Made by a program: the position numbers and the translations under genes. Below, piece by piece: positions 1-5,969 of a DNA stretch of 6,756 nt; within the stretch, counting starts at the first letter, position 1, and the number at the start of each line of letters is the position of its first letter. The DNA comes from an uncultured Campylobacter sp. (GTDB taxonomy: Bacteria > Campylobacterota > Campylobacteria > Campylobacterales > Campylobacteraceae): NCBI GenBank assembly GCA_949294425.1, contig CASFHJ010000064.1:1-6756 (forward strand), given 5' to 3'. The notes under the pieces are model-generated. The model made no database searches. It was given only the letters and a program-made list of their open reading frames with translations, and was not told the origin of the DNA.

Positions 1-2163
1 AAAGAACTTGAAAGCATAAGAGCTGGAAAAAAAATAGATAGCAAAAGTGCTGATGAAACCCTAGATGCCTTAAATAAATTTGGGCTAGATCTAACTCAAA
101 AAGCAAGAGAAAACAAACTAGAGCCAGTAATAGGCAGGGAAGAAGAAATTCAAAGACTCATGCAAATTCTAATAAGAAAAACAAAAAACAATCCCATACT
201 TTTAGGCGAACCAGGGGTTGGAAAAACGGCTATAGTTGAAGCCTTAGCACAAAGGATAGTGAAAAAAGACGTACCAAAATCCTTGCAAAATAAAAAAATA
301 ATCGCCCTTGATATGAGTGCCTTAATAGCTGGTGCAAAATACAGAGGAGAGTTTGAGGATAGGCTAAAAGCTGTGGTAAATGAAGCTATACAAAATGAAA
401 ATGTGGTCCTTTTTATAGATGAAATTCACACTATAGTTGGAGCTGGAGCGAGTGAGGGCTCAATGGATGCTGCAAATATACTAAAACCAGCCCTTGCTAG
501 GGGAGAACTTCACACCGTAGGAGCTACAACACTTAAAGAATACAGAAAATATTTCGAAAAAGATGCGGCTTTGCAAAGGAGGTTTCAGCCCATATCAGTA
601 GCTGAACCAAGCCTAAATGAAGCTTTAGCTATGCTAAGAGGCATAAAAGAAAAGCTTGAAATTCATCATAATGTAAGCATTACGGATAGTGCCTTAGTAG
701 CAGCTGCAAAACTTTCAAAAAGATATATAAGCGATAGGTTTTTGCCAGATAAGGCTATTGACTTAATAGACGAGGCAGCGGCTGAACTTAAAATGCAAAT
801 AGAAAGTGAGCCAAGCTCTTTAAGAAAGGTTAGAAAGGCTATAGAAACCCTAGAAGTTGAAAATGAAGCCTTAAAAATGGAAAATAATGAAAAAAATGAA
901 AAAAGAATGCAAGAAATAGCCAAAGAACTAAGCGATTTAAAAGAAAAGCAAATAAAGCTAAATGCTAAATTTGAAAACGAAAAGGCTGTGTTTAACGACA
1001 TAAATTCAAAGAAAAAAGACATAGATAGCCTTAAAAATGAGGCAAATTTAGCAAAGAGCAAGGGTGATTTTCAAAAGGTAGCTGAGATAGAATACGGACA
1101 AATTCCAAATTTAGAAAAAGAGCTAAAAAGCCTAGAGGATAAGTGGCAAAAAATGAGTGAGGAAGGCGTGCTACTTGAAAATCAAGTCGATGAGGATTTA
1201 GTAGCTTTGATACTTAGCAAGTGGACTGGTATTTCCGTGCAAAAAATGCTAAGCTCAGAAAAGAAAAAATTCCTAGAGATTGAAAAGCATCTAAAGCAAA
1301 GCGTTATAGGTCAAGATAAGGCTATTTTGGCACTTGCAAAGGCTATTAAAAGAAATAAAGCAGGACTTAATGACGCAAACAAACCTATAGGAAGCTTTTT
1401 ATTTTTAGGTCCTACCGGGGTTGGCAACACACAATCTGCTAAAACCTTGGCTAAGTTTTTATTTGATGATGAAAAGGCTTTAATAAGATTTGATATGAGT
1501 GAATTTATGGAAAAACACAGCGTATCAAGGCTTTTAGGAGCGCCTCCGGGCTATGTGGGACACGAGGAAGGAGGAGAGCTTACAGAAGCAGTGAGGAGAA
1601 AGCCTTATTCTGTGCTTTTATTTGATGAGGTTGAAAAGGCTAACAAAGATGTATTTAACATACTCTTGGGCATCTTAGATGATGGCAGGGCTACAGATAG
1701 CAAGGGTGTTACTATTGATTTTAAAAATACCATAATAATCCTCACATCAAACATAGCTTCAAATGCTATAATAAACTTAAAAGGAAAAGAGCAAGAAGAG
1801 GCTATAAAAGCTGAACTTAAGAACTTTTTTAAACCAGAATTCTTAAACCGCCTAGATGATATAATAAGCTTTAATCCTCTAGGTAAAGACGAGGCTTACG
1901 AGATAGTTAAGCTCTTGTTTAAGGACTTGCAAAAATCTCTTGAAAATAAGGGAATAAAGGCAGAGCTTAGCGAAGATGCCGCACTTTTAATAGCAAATGA
2001 GGGCTTTGATGCGGACTTTGGTGCAAGACCTTTAAAAAGAGCCATATATGATATGATAGAGGATAAACTTAGTGATATGATCTTAAGCGATGAGTTAAAA
2101 ACAGATGATGAATTGCTAATAGATGCAAAAGAAAATGAAATAGTGATAAAAAAGAAAAAGTAA
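1..2163 (+). CDS. clpB: ATP-dependent chaperone/disaggregase ClpB, 5'-truncated by window edge, NBD2 Walker A Lys replaced
   Basis: Hsp100 AAA+ disaggregase, a cytoplasmic hexamer that threads aggregated proteins through its pore together with DnaK. The frame is open from base 1, so 720 residues are visible and roughly 137 N-terminal residues, mainly the N domain, lie outside (family length about 857). Numbering below is visible residues. NBD1 has Walker A GEPGVGKT (69-76), pore loop KYRG (113-116), Walker B DE (140-141) and Arg fingers RR (193-194). A charged coiled-coil M domain spans about 270-398 and contains the ClpB hallmark [12 protein letters not shown]; this separates it from ClpA and ClpC. 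NBD2 has pore loop GYVG (517-520), Walker B DE (542-543), sensor-1 Asn (584), Arg finger (617) and sensor-2 GAR (674-676). Oddities: NBD2 Walker A reads GPTGVGNT, with Asn (codon AAC, 1426-1428) in place of the nucleotide-binding Lys, and VEKAN replaces the usual VEKAH (1642-1644). Otherwise the frame is intact. Identity is very sure; NBD2 activity is doubtful. Confidence 0.97.
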   Translation, partial: KELESIRAGKKIDSKSADETLDALNKFGLDLTQKARENKLEPVIGREEEIQRLMQILIRKTKNNPILLGEPGVGKTAIVEALAQRIVKKDVPKSLQNKKIIALDMSALIAGAKYRGEFEDRLKAVVNEAIQNENVVLFIDEIHTIVGAGASEGSMDAANILKPALARGELHTVGATTLKEYRKYFEKDAALQRRFQPISVAEPSLNEALAMLRGIKEKLEIHHNVSITDSALVAAAKLSKRYISDRFLPDKAIDLIDEAAAELKMQIESEPSSLRKVRKAIETLEVENEALKMENNEKNEKRMQEIAKELSDLKEKQIKLNAKFENEKAVFNDINSKKKDIDSLKNEANLAKSKGDFQKVAEIEYGQIPNLEKELKSLEDKWQKMSEEGVLLENQVDEDLVALILSKWTGISVQKMLSSEKKKFLEIEKHLKQSVIGQDKAILALAKAIKRNKAGLNDANKPIGSFLFLGPTGVGNTQSAKTLAKFLFDDEKALIRFDMSEFMEKHSVSRLLGAPPGYVGHEEGGELTEAVRRKPYSVLLFDEVEKANKDVFNILLGILDDGRATDSKGVTIDFKNTIIILTSNIASNAIINLKGKEQEEAIKAELKNFFKPEFLNRLDDIISFNPLGKDEAYEIVKLLFKDLQKSLENKGIKAELSEDAALLIANEGFDADFGARPLKRAIYDMIEDKLSDMILSDELKTDDELLIDAKENEIVIKKKK

Positions 2164-2199
2164 ACTTAAGCGCATTTACCTTACATTTATAAGAAAAGG

Positions 2200-2223
2200 T
2201 TTAAATTTATACTAAAATTTAAA
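2200..2223. repeat. Perfect 9-bp inverted repeat overlapping the putative -10 box
   Basis: TTTAAATTT (2200-2208) and AAATTTAAA (2215-2223) are exact reverse complements separated by six bases (ATACTA). The dyad covers the putative -10 element of the downstream gene. It could be an operator or a weak A/U-only hairpin between clpB and the next gene. No T-run follows, so it is not a standard terminator. Chance is a real alternative given the base composition. Confidence 0.5.
2208..2213 (+). promoter_or_regulatory. Possible -10 element upstream of the FAD-protein gene
   Basis: TATACT in an AT-rich stretch, ending 27 bases before the ATG at 2241. This would give a leader of about 20 bases that contains a GAAAGG ribosome binding site (2227-2232). 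There is no TGN extension and no -35 box, and the latter is normal in Campylobacter. No terminator is visible between clpB and this gene, so readthrough from clpB is also possible. In AT-rich DNA such matches are common, so this is a weak call. Confidence 0.4.
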
Positions 2224-2240
2224 TACGAAAGGTAGATGCG

Positions 2241-2834
2241 ATGAAAAAATCAATACTCATAGTTGGTGGAAGCATATCAGGTCTTAGTGCTGCCTTATTT
2301 TTTGGTTCAGCTAAAAACAAGGATCTAGACTTTGATATAACTATAGTTGATGATGGCAAGGCTGATATAAGTGCGGTGGCAGTTTATAATGTGCCTTTAT
2401 TTCCAAAAGCCATACAAGGAAAAGAAATTTTAGAAAAAACAAGAGAGCAAATTTCAGCCTTTTTAACTGTGAATTATGTAGACGATACAGTGCTTGAAAT
2501 AAGCGGAGAAAAAGGTGCTTTTGTAAGCAAAACAAAGGATAAAGAATTTAAATCAGATTATGTAATACTAGCAACAGGTGCTTCAAGATTTGATATAAAG
2601 GGGCTTGGAGACATAGTAACAGAACATAAGCTTATGAATAAACCAAATAAAATTTGCCTAAAACACAGCGGTAGACAAATGATAAAAGATGGAATTTACG
2701 TGGCTGGACTTGCCTCTGGTGTAACAACCATGATAGCTTGCGCTATGGGAAGCGGAACTGAAGCAGCTTGTGCTATACTTAGCGATATAAATGGTGCTGT
2801 AAGCATAGTGCATGACACCCCTACTTCAAGGTAA
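2241..2834 (+). CDS. Short FAD-binding oxidoreductase-like protein (thioredoxin-reductase-type fold, no NAD(P)H domain)
   Basis: A 197-residue protein with the two halves of a flavin-binding Rossmann domain. The N-terminus carries a dinucleotide fold, GGSISGL (9-15), followed by a second strand ending in acid residues (VDD, 36-38). ATGA (111-114) is the flavoprotein ATG motif. GIYVAGLASG (151-160), leading into a helix rich in small residues (160-180), resembles the C-terminal FAD-contact segment GxxVAGD of thioredoxin reductases. The inserted NAD(P)H domain (about 120 residues) and the redox CxxC of true thioredoxin reductase are absent, and total length is about 60% of that family. The cysteines (139, 167, 177) form no CxxC pair. 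The start has a GAAAGG ribosome binding site eight bases upstream. The stop lies just before the CopD-like gene, so the two are probably coupled. Substrate and electron donor are unknown, and the protein may need a partner for reduction. Confidence 0.8.
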   Translation: MKKSILIVGGSISGLSAALFFGSAKNKDLDFDITIVDDGKADISAVAVYNVPLFPKAIQGKEILEKTREQISAFLTVNYVDDTVLEISGEKGAFVSKTKDKEFKSDYVILATGASRFDIKGLGDIVTEHKLMNKPNKICLKHSGRQMIKDGIYVAGLASGVTTMIACAMGSGTEAACAILSDINGAVSIVHDTPTSR

Positions 2835-2835
2835 G

Positions 2836-3273
2836 ATGATGCAAGCTATGTATCCTTATTTTTTAACACTTCACTTACTATGTGCTATAGTTTTTGTGGG
2901 TTTTATCTTTGCTGATGTATTTTTATTTTCAGTGCTTAAAAGATCTTTAGGTCAAAAGGCTGATGAGCTTATAGCTCCTATGATGAATAGAGCTATTAAG
3001 ATAATCCCTGTGGCTCTTTTGCTACTTGTTTTAAGCGGAGGAGCTATGATGAGTACTTATTTAAACTCAGAGCTTGGCTTTTTTAACACTCCTTTACAAA
3101 AGCTTTTGATGATAAAGATAATGCTAGCTCTTCTCATAGTTCTTTTAGTTATAAATGCTCTTATCTTTAAGCTTGTCTTAAAAAGAGAAAATCCTATAAA
3201 ACTAACACATCATATAATACTACTTTTAAGCCTTGTGATAGTAGTCCTAGCAAAGGTGGCATTTTTTGTATGA
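2836..3273 (+). CDS. CopD-like four-helix integral membrane protein
   Basis: A 145-residue, very hydrophobic protein with four predicted membrane helices at about residues 12-34, 52-76, 89-115 and 125-145. A histidine sits early in helix 1 (His13) and a His-His pair (125-126) opens helix 4, with Lys94 entering helix 3. This layout resembles the CopD/YcnJ copper-resistance membrane family and, less closely, HemJ-type proteins. Membrane His pairs of this sort often bind heme or metal, but no function can be assigned from sequence. The frame is open back to an ATG at 2812, inside the preceding gene. I prefer 2836 (or 2839, next codon) because AAGG at 2828-2831 lies 4-7 bases upstream and the extra eight residues do not look like part of a membrane protein. 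It starts one base after the flavoprotein stop and ends in the terminator at 3273. Confidence 0.75.
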   Translation: MMQAMYPYFLTLHLLCAIVFVGFIFADVFLFSVLKRSLGQKADELIAPMMNRAIKIIPVALLLLVLSGGAMMSTYLNSELGFFNTPLQKLLMIKIMLALLIVLLVINALIFKLVLKRENPIKLTHHIILLLSLVIVVLAKVAFFV

Positions 3274-3302
3274 AATTCTAGCTTTTATAGCTAGAATTTT
3301 TT
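3273..3302 (+). terminator. Intrinsic terminator after the CopD-like gene
   Basis: AAATTCTAGCT (3273-3283) pairs perfectly over 11 bp with AGCTAGAATTT (3289-3299) around a five-base loop, and a run of six T (3297-3302) follows. The hairpin begins on the last base of the TGA stop. It separates this transcript from the fliW promoter downstream. Confidence 0.92.
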
Positions 3303-3338
3303 AAAATAAATATAAAATTTGGCATTCTTTTTGCTTAT

Positions 3339-3362
3339 TTGTGATAGAATTACTCATCACAA
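3339..3362. repeat. 7-bp inverted repeat framing the fliW -10 box, possible operator
   Basis: TTGTGAT (3339-3345) and ATCACAA (3356-3362) are perfect reverse complements with a ten-base spacer holding most of the -10 hexamer. The predicted start lies within the right arm, so it would act as a DNA operator and not as an RNA hairpin. No regulator is identified. Confidence 0.5.
3342..3350 (+). promoter_or_regulatory. Extended -10 promoter (sigma-70 type) of the fliW operon
   Basis: TGA-TAGAAT (TGN extension at 3342-3344, -10 hexamer at 3345-3350) follows a T-rich stretch at 3327-3340. This is the form expected for Campylobacter RpoD promoters, which lack a clear -35 box. Transcription would begin near 3357, giving a leader of about 20 bases before the fliW ATG. 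No sigma-28 or sigma-54 flagellar promoter pattern is evident. Confidence 0.72.
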
Positions 3363-3364
3363 TA

Positions 3365-3374
3365 GAAGGAAGGA
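3365..3374 (+). promoter_or_regulatory. fliW ribosome binding site with tandem GGA motifs
   Basis: GAAGGAAGGA is a doubled Shine-Dalgarno core lying 3-7 bases upstream of the fliW ATG at 3378, and it fixes the start. Each GGA (3368-3370 and 3372-3374) also fits the core of a CsrA binding site. FliW is the CsrA antagonist, so this invites the idea of CsrA feedback. That idea is inference only. Confidence 0.7.
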
Positions 3375-3377
3375 CAG

Positions 3378-3779
3378 ATGAATTTAACGGTTAAGTGCCC
3401 TATTTTGGGTTTTGAAGATACAAAAAATGTAGAATTCTCAACGATAGATGATATATTTTCTAAGATACAAAGCAAAGATGGAAAAGACTTCACCTTTGTG
3501 CTTATAGACTCCCAGCTTATAAGACCTGGATATGACTTTGATATACCACTTTATTATCAAGAACTACTTGCACTAAATAAAGAATCAAAAAGACAAGCCT
3601 TTATAATAGTAGCCTTGCACGAAAAAGATGTTAATGAATCAAGACTAAATTTCTTAGCACCTATGCTTGTGAACTGGGATAATAACACTATGGCTCAAAT
3701 CATACTTGATCCAAAAGATTATCCAGATTTTTCACAGGCTGAGCAAATTTCAAACTACATAAAAAAAGATGAAAAATAA
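3378..3779 (+). CDS. fliW: Flagellar assembly factor FliW (CsrA antagonist)
   Basis: FliW is a small cytoplasmic protein that binds both CsrA and flagellin. Free FliW sequesters CsrA and relieves repression of flagellin mRNA; secretion of flagellin frees FliW. The 133-residue product has the family's ordinary length and matches remembered C. jejuni FliW closely. Family features are the N-terminal CPILGFE (7-13), the central segment with [10 protein letters not shown] (48-57), and the signature NFLAPMLVN (91-99) followed by the [11 protein letters not shown] strand (101-111). The C-terminal acidic/lysine tail seems a few residues longer than in C. jejuni. The ATG follows a strong GAAGGAAGGA site and a promoter at 3342-3350. 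It is the first gene of a five-gene overlapping operon, and its last 11 bases are also the start of proC. Confidence 0.95.
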   Translation: MNLTVKCPILGFEDTKNVEFSTIDDIFSKIQSKDGKDFTFVLIDSQLIRPGYDFDIPLYYQELLALNKESKRQAFIIVALHEKDVNESRLNFLAPMLVNWDNNTMAQIILDPKDYPDFSQAEQISNYIKKDEK

Positions 3780-4509
3780 AATCTACATTCTAGGAAATGG
3801 CTCTATGGCTAAGGCTTTAGCCATAGGACTTAAGGATAAATACAATCTATGTATAGTAGCTAGAAATGAAAGCTCTTTTTCTTTTTTTCAAAAAGAAGGT
3901 ATAAAAACTAGTCTATATAAAGACTTTAGCATAGAAAATAAAAATATCATACTAGCCTTTAAACCCTACGCGCTAGATAAGCTATCTATCCTTTTAAAAG
4001 GTGAGGCAAGAATGCTAATATCTGTCTTAGCTGGTACAAAACTAGAAAGCCTAAAAGTCATAAAGGCACAAAACTACGCAAGAATTATGCCAAATATAGC
4101 CGCTAAGTATAAGCAATCAACTACAAGCTTCATACTTGATAATAATCTTTTTAAAGATGAGATAGTAGAACTGATAAAAAGCTTTGGAGACGCTTTTGAG
4201 CTTGAAAGAGAGGAGCTATTTGATCCTGCAATGCTAATTAGTGGTTGTTCTCCAGCCTTTTTATCGCTAGTAGCTGAAAGTATGGCAAATGCTGGTTTAT
4301 GCGAGGGACTTAAAAATGAATTAAGCTATGAGCTTACGAGATCATTATTTAAAGGATTTGCTAAGCTTTTAGAAAAAGAGCACCCCGCTCTTATAAAAGA
4401 GCAAATTTGCTCTCCTGCTGGAGTCAGTATAAAAGGAGTTAAAGCACTAGAAGAAGAAGGGCTAAGATATGCATTTTTCAAAGCCTTTTCTAAAGCCTTG
4501 CAAAAATGA
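3769..4509 (+). CDS. proC: Pyrroline-5-carboxylate reductase ProC
   Basis: Cytoplasmic NAD(P)H-dependent enzyme that reduces 1-pyrroline-5-carboxylate to L-proline, the last step of proline synthesis. It has 246 residues against about 265 for typical ProC. The N-terminal Rossmann fold carries GNGSMA (9-14), the Campylobacter-like form of GxGNMG. FKP (64-66) matches the usual [13 protein letters not shown] (86-95) the core strand and loop, and ARIMPN (104-109) the conserved RxMPN. The C-terminal helical dimerisation domain has SGCSPAF (158-164), corresponding to GSGPAY, and SPAGVSIKG (215-223), corresponding to SPGGTTIxG. The Ser/Thr substitutions there are mild departures. Translation begins in the last codons of fliW (11-base overlap) with only a poor A-rich ribosome site, so coupling is likely. 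The stop overlaps the ctsT start as ATGA. Confidence 0.93.
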   Translation: MKNKIYILGNGSMAKALAIGLKDKYNLCIVARNESSFSFFQKEGIKTSLYKDFSIENKNIILAFKPYALDKLSILLKGEARMLISVLAGTKLESLKVIKAQNYARIMPNIAAKYKQSTTSFILDNNLFKDEIVELIKSFGDAFELEREELFDPAMLISGCSPAFLSLVAESMANAGLCEGLKNELSYELTRSLFKGFAKLLEKEHPALIKEQICSPAGVSIKGVKALEEEGLRYAFFKAFSKALQK

Positions 4510-4820
4510 GGGCATTTTCCTTACTTGAAGCTATATTTGCGAGTTTTTTGCTAAGCCTGATATTTCTTTTGTTCTATCAAAGCTATATTAGTTTTACTAA
4601 AAATAAATCTATGTTTTTTATAAATCAAGATATATTTGAGCTAGAAAAAGAGCTGGAAAATAACAATTTAGCACAAAAACACATAGAGCTTTACATAAAA
4701 AATTTAGATACACTCGGTTTTAGCATAGAAGAAGCTTCAAATGAAAATTTCAAATTCTATAGCATAAAGCCTAATAACACTCACTATAAGCAACATTTTA
4801 AAGATGAAAAAGGGCTTTAG
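4506..4820 (+). CDS. ctsT: Pseudopilin-like competence protein CtsT
   Basis: A 104-residue inner-membrane protein with a type IV prepilin-like start: RA-FSLLE (residues 2-8), then a hydrophobic helix (to about 24) and a short polar periplasmic domain. Glu8 would be the +5 Glu if the prepilin peptidase cuts after Ala3. The residue before the cut is Ala and not the usual Gly, which the peptidase tolerates in some substrates. Position after proC, small size and N-terminus match ctsT of C. jejuni, which is needed for natural transformation as part of the type II secretion/type IV pilus-like uptake apparatus; this is from memory. Its ATGA start overlaps the proC stop, and its last 17 bases overlap the next gene. 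The later part is Lys/Asn-rich with no recognised domain. Confidence 0.82.
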   Translation: MRAFSLLEAIFASFLLSLIFLLFYQSYISFTKNKSMFFINQDIFELEKELENNNLAQKHIELYIKNLDTLGFSIEEASNENFKFYSIKPNNTHYKQHFKDEKGL

Positions 4821-5502
4821 TCTTTTTGAAAGCATACTGGTCTTACTTATCTTTGTTATAGTGCTAGTATTATTATCAAAACCTCTACTTAATATAAGCC
4901 ATTTTTACAAGAAAGATAAAGACTTAGTTCAAAATATGATAAATTTAAATTTAAGCCTAATTTTCATAGATAAAATTCTAAAAAAATGCATAAATTTTAA
5001 AAGTTTTGAAAAGTATTTTTCTTGCACCATCTTTGATGATGCTATATTATCTTTAAGAAAGAATACACTCTTAATAAACCACTCTGGTGTAATTTTAAAA
5101 AAGGAAAACTCATATTACTCTCCTAAAAGCTTTTTTCTTGCTGATAATTTCACAGCTTCTAATAGGCTATCAATCTTAGAAAAACAAAAAATTATGCATA
5201 ATAAAAAAGATGAAAACTTAAGACTTTTTTCTTTAAAAGAGAAAAAAGAATATAATGTAAGGCCTATAAACAAAGAAGATATACTATTTTTAAACGATGA
5301 ATTTAGCGGTTTTTATAAGCTTATAGATACAGAAATTTCTTTTTTTCTAAGAGAGGGTATTTTGTTTTACAGATACAATGATAAAACCTCTATACTGCTT
5401 GAAAACCTAAGAGATTTTAGTATAAAAAAAGAGGATAAGTCCTTTAAAATAACACTTTGTCAAAAGAATTTAAAATGCTTTCATAAATGGAGCTTTGAGT
5501 GA
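4804..5502 (+). CDS. Minor pseudopilin-like protein (prepilin N-terminal motif), GspJ/PilW-type candidate
   Basis: A 232-residue protein with a textbook class III signal: KKG-FSLFE (2-9), Gly4 at -1, Phe at +1, Glu9 at +5, then a hydrophobic helix through about residue 25. The rest is a periplasmic domain I do not recognise, with four cysteines (62, 74, 219, 225); the C-terminal pair, six residues apart, could form a disulfide. The size and the larger C-terminal domain fit a GspJ/PilW-like minor pseudopilin more than a major one. It lies between ctsT and another anchored protein, at the position I remember for the hypothetical gene Cj1078 in C. jejuni. The start overlaps ctsT by 17 bases with a weak ribosome site, so it is probably translated by coupling. 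Its stop overlaps the next GTG start. The exact role is inferred. Confidence 0.78.
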   Translation: MKKGFSLFESILVLLIFVIVLVLLSKPLLNISHFYKKDKDLVQNMINLNLSLIFIDKILKKCINFKSFEKYFSCTIFDDAILSLRKNTLLINHSGVILKKENSYYSPKSFFLADNFTASNRLSILEKQKIMHNKKDENLRLFSLKEKKEYNVRPINKEDILFLNDEFSGFYKLIDTEISFFLREGILFYRYNDKTSILLENLRDFSIKKEDKSFKITLCQKNLKCFHKWSFE

Positions 5503-5936
5503 AAAGGGCTTTTTTACTACTTGCTTGTATAATGCTTTTACTTTTTGTAAGCTTTTTTAGCATTTTTTCGATAAACAAAAGTGCTTATATACCAAAATAC
5601 ATGAAAAATATCTTTTTATACACACAGGCTCAAATTTTAGCAAGGGATTCAAGAGAACTTGCTAAATATTTTTTATATGAAGCAAAAAACAAAGGTAAGC
5701 AATGCTTAGATGAGATAAAATTCGCTTATGATAATGCACAGGTTTTGATACAATATTTCTACCCCTTAAGAGAGTGTGAAAATTTCACATTTACTTACAC
5801 TAATAAAGATGCAAATTTAAGTAAAGATAATATCATAATAGCAAACATATCAGTATTGTTAAACGAGGCAAAGGGTGTAAATGAGGAAATCTTTGTAAAT
5901 GAAAAAATCTTTTTATATCCAGATGAAAATTTTTAA
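5499..5936 (+). CDS. Membrane-anchored periplasmic protein, possible GspK/PilX-type minor pseudopilin
   Basis: A 145-residue protein starting with GTG, which overlaps the upstream TGA as GTGA. A basic N-terminus (MKRA) leads into one hydrophobic helix (residues 4-24), followed by a periplasmic region with two cysteines (69, 93) suited to a disulfide. If cut like a prepilin after Ala4, position +5 would be Ala (residue 9) and not Glu. Lack of the +5 Glu is, as I recall, typical of GspK, the tip pseudopilin. It could equally be a plain signal-anchor protein. Position matches the hypothetical gene Cj1079 of C. jejuni. It is the last gene of the operon begun by fliW, and the hairpin at 5941-5962 follows within five bases. 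No other domain is recognised. Confidence 0.72.
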   Translation: MKRAFLLLACIMLLLFVSFFSIFSINKSAYIPKYMKNIFLYTQAQILARDSRELAKYFLYEAKNKGKQCLDEIKFAYDNAQVLIQYFYPLRECENFTFTYTNKDANLSKDNIIIANISVLLNEAKGVNEEIFVNEKIFLYPDENF

Positions 5937-5962
5937 AAAACACTAAGGAAAAAACCTTAGTG
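5935..5962 (-). terminator. Intrinsic terminator of the ssb-rpsR operon, between convergent operons
   Basis: CACTAAGG (5941-5948) pairs over 8 bp with CCTTAGTG (5955-5962) around a six-base loop. Read on the minus strand, the hairpin is followed by six T (complement of 5935-5940), a good U-tract just beyond the rpsR stop. On the plus strand it is followed by CAAAAGA, so it would be at best a weak terminator for the fliW operon, whose last stop is at 5934-5936. Confidence 0.88.
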
Positions 5963-5969
5963 CAAAAGA

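Noticed and set aside
160..162. ATG at 160 as the clpB start
   Set aside because: The frame is open from base 1, and bases 1-159 encode conserved ClpB sequence leading into NBD1 ([18 protein letters not shown]), so this Met is internal.
666..1061. A 131-codon open frame on the minus strand inside clpB
   Set aside because: It lies opposite the lysine/glutamate-rich M domain of clpB, and its Ser/Phe-rich translation is what the complement of such codons gives. No family resemblance or ribosome site.
2341..2535. A 64-codon minus-strand open frame inside the flavoprotein gene
   Set aside because: Low-complexity Leu/Phe/His composition opposite a well-supported coding frame; a shadow.
2812..2835. 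Upstream ATG at 2812 as the start of the CopD-like protein
   Set aside because: It would overlap the flavoprotein by 23 bases, lacks a ribosome site, and adds a polar MTPLLQGK before the natural membrane-protein start; 2836 or 2839 has AAGG at suitable spacing.
3339..3362. The fliW dyad as a CRP/FNR-type site
   Set aside because: The arms recall TGTGA/TCACA, but the gap between those cores is 12 bases, not the six of CRP sites; only a generic inverted repeat can be claimed.
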